Shown here: piece after piece, positions 53,276 to 62,208 of the stretch
Layout of the letters: the number at the start of each line of letters is the position of its first letter
Numbering within the stretch: the first letter of the stretch is position 1
Source: Desulfonatronovibrio sp.
GTDB taxonomy: Bacteria; Desulfobacterota; Desulfovibrionia; Desulfovibrionales; Desulfonatronovibrionaceae
Assembly: GCA_003566455.1 (NCBI GenBank)
Contig: PXDF01000063.1
Location: 1-64,000, forward strand
Length of the DNA stretch: 64,000 bases
Direction: 5' to 3'
Made by a program: the position numbers and the translations under genes
Notes under the pieces: model-generated
The model's input: only the letters and a program-made list of their open reading frames with translations
Told to the model about the DNA's origin: nothing
The model's database searches: none

Positions 53276-55228
53276 TTAACGGCCGGGGATAATCCTTCTG
53301 AGGAGTCCTTCAACCTCGCTTTGGGGTTTGTCGTCATTCCTTTCTTTTTCTGTTGGAGGCACTATCCTGTCAATAAGTTTTTGCAGTGTTTCATCTCCTT
53401 TTTCCTGGATAAGGCTTTTAATGATGGTCTCACTGTCAAGGCTGAAGCTCAGATCGTCAAAAGGACCTCTCACTCGAAGGGGTATGGTTACTTCCCTCAG
53501 ATTGTATCTGGAAACAAGCTCCTCTCTGAGGGCGCCATCAACCTTGACCTGCGATCTGGAATCAAGATGGGAACGAGGCAGATCCGCGGTCATTTCACCA
53601 GTTAGGGCCAAAGCTGGTGAGTTCATGGTCAGATCTCTTGAAACCGCGATCCCGTTGTTGATATCAAAGTTTGCCCCGATTCGTGTAAAACTGGTTTGCC
53701 CGCTGTTGTCAGTTGCAGCCCCAATCTGACCGGCGGCCAGGGCAAAGACATCTCTGATCTTTTTTTCAAGATCAACTTCCTTAATGACCCCATCTGTCAA
53801 AACAAGCTCAGCCTTGCCTGACATGTTCCTGACGAATTCTTCATTGCCCTGCCCCCAGGTTTTTATATCGCTTTGAATTTCGGCGGTGCCTGTGATTATA
53901 TCTTTCTGGGCCAGGTCTTGAATAAAGGGTCCAATCTGGAGATTTTCCAGACTTTGAGCAGCCGTGATATGCAACGCTCCCCTGATGTCTTCCAGGGTAA
54001 TGTCTGATTCCTGGGTTCCTCCGTAAAGTTCCACTTTAAGGGGAGATATGGTCATTTTGCCCCTGCCTGACCTGATGCTTGCTGAAAAGCTGTCCATCAC
54101 AAGGTTGTCAGCCCTGATTTCCCTGAAGTCCAATTTGCCGTTGAGATTATAATCCGTGAGTAAGGATAAATTTATAGGTTCAATTGTTGATGGTTCTTCT
54201 GGTATGGATGTTTTTTCAGCATCAGGGACAGAGGCAGCCTTGGCAGGCTGGTTTGAATGATCGGTCATGATTTTATCCAGATCTATATTCTCTCCGCTTA
54301 TCTCAAAGGAAATATCAGGAGTTCCATCAAGGCTCAGAGCGGAAATTTTCCCCCTGATCTGCGCCTCATAGATATTAATATCCAGGTTGTTCAAGTGAAT
54401 GGCATTATTGGACAGCTCATAAATCAGGTCACCTCTCAAGGTGTCGTTTTTGAGGGGTCTGGCAAGAATTTCTCCTTGAGCACTGATGTTCAGCAGAAAA
54501 TTGTCCAGTCTGACGAAATCATTATGTGAGTCAAAGGCGGCCAGGGCGCTTAACTTGAGATCGCTCTGAATATCAGGATTCCAACTCTGGATTTTCATGT
54601 CTGCAAAAATATCAAAAGGGACATCCATGCTTATCCTTCCGGTCTCGAGGTTGAAGTCCCGGATTGACATTGACTGATTGGTTTGCCTGTCCTCATAGGA
54701 AACAGCCGCATTGGCCACCTGGAGGCCTTTAATGTTAAAGTCCGAGATGGTCCTGGACGGGTCTGCTGCTGGAATTTCTCTTTCCGCCAGAGGTTCGGAG
54801 GGCTTCAATTCGGGTTCTGCAACAGATTCTTCAGGGGAGATCCAGTTCTGGCGTCCATGTTCGTCTTTTATAAGGACCAGTTTAAAACGGTTAAGTATTA
54901 TTCTGTTAGCCTCGACCCGACGTGAAAAAAGGGGCCAGAATTTGATTCTGACCTGGAGTTCATCCAAAGAAGCCAAAGGGATATCGCCGAATTCAGGGGG
55001 GTTGGCCACATGGGTCTTTCCAAGGCTCAAGCCGATCCATGGTATCAGGGACAGCTCTATATCCCCCTCCATGACTACCTCATAGCCAGTGGCCTTTTTT
55101 ATTTCCTGGGATATTCTGTCCTTATGGTCGTTAACATCAATGATTATAGGAATAATCAGTCCGGCGATCACTATCAGGGCGATGAGAATTCCCATTATCA
55201 AAGCGGCGATTTTTAAGAGCCTGGCCAT
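53276..55228 (-). CDS. AsmA family protein
   Basis: 650-residue envelope protein. An N-terminal membrane helix (about 6-26, MARLLKIAALIMGILIALIVIAG) anchors a long periplasmic beta-rich part of the AsmA/TamB-like type: GYEVVMEGDIELSLIPWIGLSLGKTHVANPPEFG, WPLFSRRVEANRIILN, then the AsmA C-terminal domain (YGGTQESDITLEDI, and VDGALREELVSRYNLREVTIPLRVRGPFDDLSFSLD). AsmA-like proteins are thought to carry phospholipids to the outer membrane. The ATG at 55228 is fixed by GGAGA five bases upstream; the longer frame would add 22 residues before the helix. It precedes the DUF4139 gene in a likely operon. Confidence 0.88.
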   Translation of the reverse strand: MARLLKIAALIMGILIALIVIAGLIIPIIIDVNDHKDRISQEIKKATGYEVVMEGDIELSLIPWIGLSLGKTHVANPPEFGDIPLASLDELQVRIKFWPLFSRRVEANRIILNRFKLVLIKDEHGRQNWISPEESVAEPELKPSEPLAEREIPAADPSRTISDFNIKGLQVANAAVSYEDRQTNQSMSIRDFNLETGRISMDVPFDIFADMKIQSWNPDIQSDLKLSALAAFDSHNDFVRLDNFLLNISAQGEILARPLKNDTLRGDLIYELSNNAIHLNNLDINIYEAQIRGKISALSLDGTPDISFEISGENIDLDKIMTDHSNQPAKAASVPDAEKTSIPEEPSTIEPINLSLLTDYNLNGKLDFREIRADNLVMDSFSASIRSGRGKMTISPLKVELYGGTQESDITLEDIRGALHITAAQSLENLQIGPFIQDLAQKDIITGTAEIQSDIKTWGQGNEEFVRNMSGKAELVLTDGVIKEVDLEKKIRDVFALAAGQIGAATDNSGQTSFTRIGANFDINNGIAVSRDLTMNSPALALTGEMTADLPRSHLDSRSQVKVDGALREELVSRYNLREVTIPLRVRGPFDDLSFSLDSETIIKSLIQEKGDETLQKLIDRIVPPTEKERNDDKPQSEVEGLLRRIIPGR

Positions 55229-55396
55229 CTTGTTCTCCTGCATAAGAATTTGTTTCATTGCATCTTTAATAATTTCCAATAAAGATTTGGGCAATATTTA
55301 TTGTCATTTTTCGGTGAAGTCCGGCAGTTTTTGAACCTTGAAAGCTTGTTTGTTGCAGACTATTCAGTTATGGGCGTTGAAAAATTTATGGTTTTG

Positions 55397-58300
55397 CTAA
55401 GCAAGGGATCTGTCCAGATAGTCATCCCCGGGTTTGTAAAAATCATCCATAAAGCTTTTTTTGTTTTCTTCGTCTCTTAAAGGCGGATACCTGTCAGCCA
55501 TGTATTCCAGTTCTTCCAGATAAGTTTGCCAGTGGTCAAGGTAAAAAGAAAGGGCCCTGGAAAAGTTTTTGCCCACCAGTCCGTCCAGCAAAAGCCTGCT
55601 GATTTGTTTTTCCCTGAACAATACATGCTGGGAGAGGAGGATAACCTTCCGCTCATCTCTGGACATTCTTTTAAAGAGCTGTTTAAGAACCCCTCTAGCC
55701 CTGGGCTGGTACATCCAGAAATATTGCAGATCAAGGGCGTTGACGATGATAATATTGACCATATCTCTTTTTTCAAACTCAATGGTCTGCATGAGTTCCT
55801 TGGTGGACTCCAGAAGGCTCAGGACGTCGTCCAGGGGAAAGAGTATCTCCAGCTGGGCGTAAGTGTTGAAAAGATGGTTGAATTTGCTCTTGTAATCCAG
55901 GATTCTGCGCTTGATGAACTGAGCTCTGTCAGCAAGGCCTTCAATGACTCCGGCCACAGTGTCTGATGCAAGTTTGGATATTATGGCGGCCCATTGCTGC
56001 AGGATCATGTCTATGGCCAAGACGCCCATAAGGGCCAGAGTACCTCCGGCCAGCCAGTTGAACAACAGGGCCAGGGGGATGGCTATTATACTTCTGAAAA
56101 AGTTGCCGATTACGGCTGCTCTGGGGAGACCTCTGAGCAGATTGTGAGAGGAAAGATAAATCCCGTTAACCAATGATATGACGGAATACACCATTACTGG
56201 ATTGGTATAGACCGTCATATCAAGAGTTCTGTCCAGGAGCATGGTTTTCACCAGGTAATCAAGAAGCGGGACTGAAAAGCCTGTATACATGAGGGAGTCG
56301 GCAAAACGGTCCCATCTGACATAACTGTTCCATCTGACCATTGATGGCCGGTTGATTCCTCCGCAACCAAGAACAGACTGAATAATATTTCTGATTCCAG
56401 TAATGGCAAACCAGATTACAGCCCCGAAATATGCTAAGAGCCACCATTCCTGGTTAAGAAAAAAAGTCAGAAAAGCCGGAATGAACCCCAGGGATATTTT
56501 ACCGGCGATTTTTATCTTGGTATTTAGATATCTCGTTGCGATTCTTCGGGTGACACCGGGAATATTTCTCGGAATTTCAGGACCACGACTCACCTGGTTT
56601 TTGCGAATGCCACCCATTGTGTAAATATTGCTCTTATCCCCTGATTCGGGAAAATAATCTTTTATGTCCCAGTCGGTTTTCCTGCGGTAACCCAGTCTGC
56701 CGACCCCTGGGATATTTTTCAAAAATTCAGATGCCGCGCCGGCAAGTCCTTCCCTGCGGGAAACAGGAATCAGGGTGTGCCTGGCATAAGACTTCACTCC
56801 AACGTTGACGTTTTTATAAGGTGATTCCGGAAGCCGGCACAGCTCTCTTCTGGCTCTTTTTGGAAGTGACTCAATCAATACCAGCCCCATTCCATAAAGG
56901 CGCTCTGAGCGGCCTGTGGAGTCTGATCCAATGCAGGAGCGCAAGGGGTTATCCTTGTAAAAGGATTGAAATCTGGGAATATCACAGAGGATTTCTATGA
57001 GCTTGCCTTTTCTTTCCTGGTCAAAGCCCTCTCTTTTGCTGGCCTCTTCAAGCATCCGGCTGAGATATCTTTTGAGATTTATGACATTGCCCGAGTTAAT
57101 GGAAGTCTGAAGATTTATGATCAGTTCCTTGTCAAATTCTCGACCAAGGATCTGATTTTTGAGATTGAGTATCTCCAGATGAGTGATCAGTCCCTGGCAG
57201 TCATAGAGGAGTTCGATAACGTCCTCCACCTTGAGGTCGCAAATATTCAGGGTGACGTTTGAGTTGGAGTGCAGGATTTTAATCCTGGAAACAAGCTCGT
57301 AAGGGCTCAGGGTCAGGATTTCAGGCAAATCCTGGTTTTCCAGGATGCTTGGTATATCTTTGTTTTTGGAAGGGCGTAAATAATCTTCAATAATATCATA
57401 AATGTCCGGAATGGAGAAGCTGGTGTCAAAGATGTTGTCAGCGCCAAAATTATCCGCCACAACAGGCTGAAGGTTGGTGTCAAGGACAACGCTCTGTCCC
57501 AGGTGTCTGGCAATGCATTCCTGGATGTATCTTCCCAGGTGGTGGATTGAAGCCTGTCCCGGTCCCACAAAGCTGATGAAATCAGACTCCCTTAGTCTGT
57601 CCATTTTTATGCCGAATCTTTTATTGACCGATTCCAGATGGTTATCATTGAATGATGCCAGAAGCTTTAGAGTATGAGACTGGGATAACCTTGAAACCTG
57701 CCTTCCTTTTTCCATGAGTTCAACGATTCTGGGAGCTTTGAGAAAATCAAGAAACCCAAGGGAGTCGCTGAATCCTCGCGGGACCCAGATCAGCCTCACT
57801 TCTTTTGTTCTGAAGTCTACAAAAAACTCGATTCCGATTTTGACCTGGATATCCATGATGGAAGCCGCCCGCAGCAGCTCTTCAGCAGCTTCTCTGGAGA
57901 CATGGTTATAATAAACCACGGTCAGGCTTCTGATGCCCTTGATCCAGGCATCCATGATAAGGTGGGTGGGTGATTTTCTGCCGGTGGTGTTTACGTCATG
58001 AACGTGTTCGTCAAAAGCGACCTGGTTCCACTCTTCAGGCATCTCCAGAAGCCGGTACTTTTTGAGCTGGGCTCTGACAAGCCTGGGTTTGCCGGATGAA
58101 ACTTCAGAAAAATCTCTGGCCAGTTCCAGTTGGAGCCTGCAGTCTCCATGACTCCTGACCAGGTTTTTCATGATTTCCACAAGAACCCTGGCGGTATTGA
58201 TGCGCAATGGACCTTCTGATGAGGACAAAACCTCATCACGCAAAGAGTTTAAAGCGCTGAGTCTGTCACTGGCCTGACCTGTTTTCAGGGAACCAAGGAG

Positions 58301-58549
58301 CTGAATCACTGAGTAGGCTATTCGGAGCGTTCTGGGCGCGGCGATTTCTTTGATCCCGTGAGGATGCAAAAATGGGGTCAGAAGTTTTTTCTGTTCTGAC
58401 AGGGAAGAATCTTTATAGACATCATTGACCAGCTTTAAAAGATCATAATCGCTTTTATCAAAATAAAGCCTGGATATATTTACCTGATCAGCGCAACTGA
58501 TATCCGGATGTTCTGATATGTCCGCGAGGTGAATATTTTTTCTGGCCAT
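55397..58549 (-). CDS. Large uncharacterised membrane protein with PHP-like N-terminal region
   Basis: 1050-residue protein that I do not recognise as a named family. Residues 170-270 resemble a PHP-type phosphoesterase: EHVHD (H182, H184), an IKGIRSLTVVYYNHVS segment with H216, and GIEFF with E241. The remaining metal ligands are not obvious. Residues 270-660 are soluble and helix-rich, with R/K clusters near 560-620. Hydrophobic segments near 685-698, 702-722, 785-800, 815-833 and 836-853 form a membrane part. A helical cytoplasmic tail of about 170 residues follows. It is followed by the AsmA-like gene 168 bases downstream on the same strand. Function unknown. Confidence 0.72.
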   Translation of the reverse strand: MARKNIHLADISEHPDISCADQVNISRLYFDKSDYDLLKLVNDVYKDSSLSEQKKLLTPFLHPHGIKEIAAPRTLRIAYSVIQLLGSLKTGQASDRLSALNSLRDEVLSSSEGPLRINTARVLVEIMKNLVRSHGDCRLQLELARDFSEVSSGKPRLVRAQLKKYRLLEMPEEWNQVAFDEHVHDVNTTGRKSPTHLIMDAWIKGIRSLTVVYYNHVSREAAEELLRAASIMDIQVKIGIEFFVDFRTKEVRLIWVPRGFSDSLGFLDFLKAPRIVELMEKGRQVSRLSQSHTLKLLASFNDNHLESVNKRFGIKMDRLRESDFISFVGPGQASIHHLGRYIQECIARHLGQSVVLDTNLQPVVADNFGADNIFDTSFSIPDIYDIIEDYLRPSKNKDIPSILENQDLPEILTLSPYELVSRIKILHSNSNVTLNICDLKVEDVIELLYDCQGLITHLEILNLKNQILGREFDKELIINLQTSINSGNVINLKRYLSRMLEEASKREGFDQERKGKLIEILCDIPRFQSFYKDNPLRSCIGSDSTGRSERLYGMGLVLIESLPKRARRELCRLPESPYKNVNVGVKSYARHTLIPVSRREGLAGAASEFLKNIPGVGRLGYRRKTDWDIKDYFPESGDKSNIYTMGGIRKNQVSRGPEIPRNIPGVTRRIATRYLNTKIKIAGKISLGFIPAFLTFFLNQEWWLLAYFGAVIWFAITGIRNIIQSVLGCGGINRPSMVRWNSYVRWDRFADSLMYTGFSVPLLDYLVKTMLLDRTLDMTVYTNPVMVYSVISLVNGIYLSSHNLLRGLPRAAVIGNFFRSIIAIPLALLFNWLAGGTLALMGVLAIDMILQQWAAIISKLASDTVAGVIEGLADRAQFIKRRILDYKSKFNHLFNTYAQLEILFPLDDVLSLLESTKELMQTIEFEKRDMVNIIIVNALDLQYFWMYQPRARGVLKQLFKRMSRDERKVILLSQHVLFREKQISRLLLDGLVGKNFSRALSFYLDHWQTYLEELEYMADRYPPLRDEENKKSFMDDFYKPGDDYLDRSLA

Positions 58550-58646
58550 AATTTTATGCTATAATATTATTTAAAAAAGAAGAAATTATGTATTTGTTAT
58601 AATTTAGGCAGGTTGGAAAAAAGTCAAGCTAGGGAAAACTGAGTGA

Positions 58647-59558
58647 TCAGACAGTTTGGGATTTTGTCTGGTTGCGGCCGGATTTTTTGGCCTCGTAAAG
58701 CATTTCATCAGCGCTTTTAATGAACTGGTCCATCGAAGAGGACTGATCTGGGACGGTCGTGGTAACGCCGATGCTTATGGTAATAAATGAACCAATGGGG
58801 GAGTATGCGTGTGGAATGGCCAGACGGGCTAAACTCTTATGAACTCGTTGAGCAATGAGTTCCGCGCCTTCCTGGTCAGTTTCCGGAAGAACGCAGGCAA
58901 ACTCTTCTCCTCCGAATCTCGCAGCCAGATCAGCTGGTCTGGTTAACGATTCCTCTATTGCAAGGGCAATTTTTTTCAGGCAGTCATCTCCGGCCGTGTG
59001 CCCGTAATTGTCATTATACAGCTTGAAATGGTCAATATCAAGCATAAGCAGGGATATGGGTTTTGTCTGCCGTTGGGCTCTCCTCCATTCCTGATGTAGA
59101 TATTCGTCAAGGCGTCTGCGATTGGGAATTCCGGTCAGGCCGTCCTTCATAGAGATTTCCTGGAGGTAATCCCTGTATCTTTTGAGTTCAAGGTGATTTC
59201 TGACCCTTGCTTTGACCACTGATGGTCTTATGGGTCTGGTGATATAATCCACGGCACCGAGTTCAAGGCCTTTTGCCTCGTCTTCTTCCATGTTCAGGTC
59301 TGTAATGAATATGATTGGAATGGCCCTGGTGACCGGGTTGTCTTTAAGTTTTTTACAGGCTTCAAATCCGTTCATTTCGGGCATGGTGATGTCCAGGATG
59401 ATCAGATCTGGCTGTTTTGCCTCGGCCATGGAAATTGCCTCATAACCATTGCGGCCGGAATAAATTTCACAATCATTGCCTAGGATTTGAGCCAGAACCT
59501 TAATGTTGGCCGGCATGTCATCCACGATCAGGATTTTTGGGTGCTGCTTTTTATTCAC
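58647..59558 (-). CDS. Response regulator with GGDEF diguanylate cyclase domain
   Basis: 303-residue cytoplasmic protein that should make cyclic di-GMP. A receiver domain (8-125) has the acidic pair VDD (13-14) and phosphoacceptor D56 in LIILDITMPEMNG. A Lys usually follows the conserved Thr; here DYITRPI has Arg. The GGDEF domain (about 135-300) has GGEEF at 216-220, and an inhibitory I-site RPAD (207-210) exactly five residues earlier, so it is likely active and feedback-inhibited. No histidine kinase gene is adjacent. It is 12 bases from the end of the amino acid ABC genes and on the same strand. Confidence 0.92.
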   Translation of the reverse strand: MNKKQHPKILIVDDMPANIKVLAQILGNDCEIYSGRNGYEAISMAEAKQPDLIILDITMPEMNGFEACKKLKDNPVTRAIPIIFITDLNMEEDEAKGLELGAVDYITRPIRPSVVKARVRNHLELKRYRDYLQEISMKDGLTGIPNRRRLDEYLHQEWRRAQRQTKPISLLMLDIDHFKLYNDNYGHTAGDDCLKKIALAIEESLTRPADLAARFGGEEFACVLPETDQEGAELIAQRVHKSLARLAIPHAYSPIGSFITISIGVTTTVPDQSSSMDQFIKSADEMLYEAKKSGRNQTKSQTV

Positions 59559-59570
59559 TTAAATTGTGGG

Positions 59571-60299
59571 TTACTGAATATTGCGCAGAAAATCCCTTAG
59601 ACGCTCAGTTGGAGGATTATCATAAAGGTCACGGGGAGAACCATCGTGAATGATACGGCCTTCATCCATGAAAATAAGTCTGTTTCCCACATTCAGGGCA
59701 AAGTTCATTTCATGGGATACAACGATCATGGTCATGCCTTCTTCGGCCAGAGAGCGCATAACCGACAGAACCTCTCCCTTGAGTTCCGGATCAAGGGCTG
59801 AAGTAGGTTCATCAAAAAGCATCAGTTTGGGCTTGACTGCCAGTGCTCTGGCAATGGCCACTCTCTGCTGCTGTCCTCCGGAGAGTTGGGATGGATAGTG
59901 TCCTGCCCTTTCAGCCAGGCCGACCTTGGTCAGAAGATCCATGGCCAGTTCATGAGCGTCCTTTTTGGAGAGCTTTCTGACTTTTCTTGGACCAAAAGCT
60001 ACATTTTCCAGGGCTGTCAACTGGGGAAAAAGATTAAACTGCTGAAAAACCATTCCAGCTTCCTGGCGGATATGACGAATATCGGTCTTGGGGTCGATAA
60101 CGCTTTTGCCGTCAACTATAAGGTCTCCGGAAGTGATTTTTTCCAGGACATTGATGCACCTGAGCAGGGTAGATTTGCCGGATCCGGAAGGTCCCACCAC
60201 CACGACCACCTCGCCCACGTTGATGGACAGGTCGATATCGAAGAGGACGTCGGTTTTATCAAAACTTTTGCAAACTTTTTTACATTCAACAATTTTCAT
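59571..60299 (-). CDS. Polar amino acid ABC transporter, ATP-binding protein (GlnQ-like)
   Basis: 242-residue ATPase. Walker A GPSGSGKSTLLRC near residues 37-49, Q-loop VFQQFNLFP, signature LSGGQQQRVAIARAL, Walker B LMLFDEPTSALDPEL and H-loop MIVVSHEMNF are all present. The set matches the GlnQ/HisP polar amino acid class. Its ATG overlaps the permease stop by four bases. It energises the permease for import of the amino acid bound by the periplasmic protein encoded at 61.1-61.9 kb. Confidence 0.93.
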   Translation of the reverse strand: MKIVECKKVCKSFDKTDVLFDIDLSINVGEVVVVVGPSGSGKSTLLRCINVLEKITSGDLIVDGKSVIDPKTDIRHIRQEAGMVFQQFNLFPQLTALENVAFGPRKVRKLSKKDAHELAMDLLTKVGLAERAGHYPSQLSGGQQQRVAIARALAVKPKLMLFDEPTSALDPELKGEVLSVMRSLAEEGMTMIVVSHEMNFALNVGNRLIFMDEGRIIHDGSPRDLYDNPPTERLRDFLRNIQ

Positions 60300-60952
60300 A
60301 AAATCTTCATTCTCCGTTCGAGCCAGCGTAAAGAAAGGGCCAGAACTGTCGTCAGAACCAGATAAATAAGAGCAACAGCAGTCCAGACTTCCAGCGCCCT
60401 GAATGATGAAGCCATGATTTCCTGGCCCTGCCGGGTGAGTTCTCCAACGCCGATAACAATAAAAAGGGAAGTGTCTTTCAGTCCGATGATGAACTGATTG
60501 CCAAGGGGGGGGATCATTCTGCGGAAAGACAGGGGACCGACAACAAAAGCAGTAACCTGTATTCTGGACAATCCCAGGGCCAGTCCTGCGTCAACAAGCC
60601 CCTTGTTGATTGAAAGTACTGCTCCCCTGACGATTTCCGCGATATATGCTCCCGCATTAATGGCCAGAACAAGTACAGCCGCTTGAAGACCGCTCATGCG
60701 GACGCCCATGGCCAGAGGCAGGGCAAAGTAAACGAACATGGCCTGAACAACTATGGGAGTCCCTCTGATTATCCAGACATAGACCGCGCCCGTCAGGTTC
60801 AGAATGGGAATCTTATAGGCAAGAGCAAGTCCGGTTATCATCCCCAGGCCTATCCCGCCGAGCAGGCCGTAAACAGTAATGTAAATGGTCAGTTTAACAC
60901 CCTGCATCAATTGAGGAAGGGTCGTTAAAACGAATTGAAATTGAAAGTCCAT
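60296..60952 (-). CDS. Polar amino acid ABC transporter, permease (GlnP-like)
   Basis: 218-residue inner-membrane subunit with about five helices. Seen: LPQLMQGVKLTIYITVYGLLGGIGLGMITGLALAY, YVWIIRGTPIVVQAMFVYFALP (family IRGTPLLVQLF) and the coupling loop GLVDAGLALGLSRIQVTAFVVGPLSFRRMIPPLGNQFIIGLKDTSL. The membrane core is typical of His/Glu/Gln permeases. It lies 147 bases from the binding-protein gene, with a terminator-like hairpin between, and is coupled to the ATPase gene by an ATGA overlap. Confidence 0.93.
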   Translation of the reverse strand: MDFQFQFVLTTLPQLMQGVKLTIYITVYGLLGGIGLGMITGLALAYKIPILNLTGAVYVWIIRGTPIVVQAMFVYFALPLAMGVRMSGLQAAVLVLAINAGAYIAEIVRGAVLSINKGLVDAGLALGLSRIQVTAFVVGPLSFRRMIPPLGNQFIIGLKDTSLFIVIGVGELTRQGQEIMASSFRALEVWTAVALIYLVLTTVLALSLRWLERRMKIL

Positions 60953-61052
60953 AATTTAATCGCTGGGTAGATGTTCATAGGAAAGAAACAACTAAAAAAA
61001 GCCCGGAGATAAGGACTTTTTCAACAAGCTGTTAAGCCTGGATATGAGCTGG

Positions 61053-61090
61053 AAAAAACACACCCCTGCGGAAAAAAGGTCCCGCAGGGG
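61053..61090 (-). terminator. Hairpin between binding-protein gene and permease gene
   Basis: CCCCTGCGG and CCGCAGGGG form a perfect 9-base-pair stem with a 10-base loop (61063-61090). On the minus strand it is followed by TGTGTTTTTTCC. It lies just after the binding-protein stop (61100), so it may terminate most transcripts and raise receptor levels over permease levels. Confidence 0.82.
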
Positions 61091-61099
61091 TGGCAGGAA

Positions 61100-61861
61100 C
61101 TATCTGGGGCTGGGATCCTGGCCAAACCATTTGCGATAGATCTCAGCGTATTCACCTGATTCTACAAGTTGAAGGAAAGCGACATTAACGTCATTTCTGA
61201 GTTTGCTGCCCAGGGGAAAGCCGATGCCGTAGGACTGGGCCTGCATTCTGGGGCCAACAGACTTTACCTGTCCATCTCCGGCAGTTGTAATATAGTAGAG
61301 AACATTGGGGGTGTCATGCATGGCCGCATCAACGCGTCCCGCTCTTAATTCCATGTAGGCAGCCTCAATGTTTGGAAATTTTACTATGTCCGAGGGGTTG
61401 AGGCTGGGAGCGTAGTTGGCGCTGGTGGTACCGGTGCGGACTGCGATACGTTTTCCCTCGATATCTTCAGGTCCTTTAATTTCATCATTGTCAGCCATAA
61501 CCATAATGCTCAGGCCGCTGTCATAATATGGATGAGAAAAGTCCACTACTTTTTCCCGTTCAGCAGTAATTGTAATGCCTGCCAGGGCAGCGTCAACGCT
61601 CCCGGTTTGTAAGGCTGGGACTATTCCGGAAAAGTCCATGGGCTGCAATTTATATTCGACTCCGATTTTCTTTGCAATGGCATCCCAGAGATCAATATCA
61701 AATCCAATATATTTGCCTGTATCAGGATCCCTGAATTCAAAAGGAACAAAAGCGGTATCAACAGCCACGGTCAGCGTTTTAGCATGAGCCGGGCCGGCAA
61801 ACACACCCATGAAAAATAAAAGACAACCAAACAGGATTGCTAAAATACGTTTTTTTGTCAT
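61100..61861 (-). CDS. Polar amino acid ABC transporter, periplasmic binding protein (GlnH-like)
   Basis: 253-residue secreted receptor. Signal peptide of about 28 residues (TKKRILAILFGCLLFFMGVFAGPAHA), then the solute-binding family 3 pattern: VAVDTAFVPFEFRDPDTGKYIGFDIDLWDAIAKKIGVEY, GSVDAALAGITITAEREKVVDFSHPYYDSG and GKRIAVRTGTTSANY. Family members bind Gln, His, Arg, Glu or Cys; the ligand here is not determined. The ATG at 61861 is set by GGAGG five bases upstream; a GTG one codon earlier is too close. A strong hairpin follows, before the permease gene. Confidence 0.93.
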   Translation of the reverse strand: MTKKRILAILFGCLLFFMGVFAGPAHAKTLTVAVDTAFVPFEFRDPDTGKYIGFDIDLWDAIAKKIGVEYKLQPMDFSGIVPALQTGSVDAALAGITITAEREKVVDFSHPYYDSGLSIMVMADNDEIKGPEDIEGKRIAVRTGTTSANYAPSLNPSDIVKFPNIEAAYMELRAGRVDAAMHDTPNVLYYITTAGDGQVKSVGPRMQAQSYGIGFPLGSKLRNDVNVAFLQLVESGEYAEIYRKWFGQDPSPR

Positions 61862-62208
61862 CACAACCTCCGTAAAAAAGTGAAAATGTTAAGGGTTCAT
61901 TGCTAAAATTGATTAGCCTACAATGATTTCCATGTCAATAAACCGCAAAAAGATGATTTTGGATATTGAAGGTCTTTGGACGGTAAGACCGTTTTAAAAA
62001 GCTTACAACAAGCCTGTTCAATCAGTATTTTTCGGCAAGCTGTCCAAATTAGATTTACTGGGGAAACAATAAAGATATATCCCCTTGAAAAGCTGCTTAA
62101 AATGCTGATGTTTACATTGGGCTGATTTGCCAATAGATTTTATCCAGAAAAAGAACTTTTTTGAAGAAAATAATTAATAGAAAAGATCCCGGTTAAAAAG
62201 AAAAATCA
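61862..62208. other. Divergent intergenic region
   Basis: 347 bases between the binding-protein gene and the rhomboid gene, AT-rich. No promoter could be assigned with confidence and no RNA gene was recognised. Confidence 0.4.
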
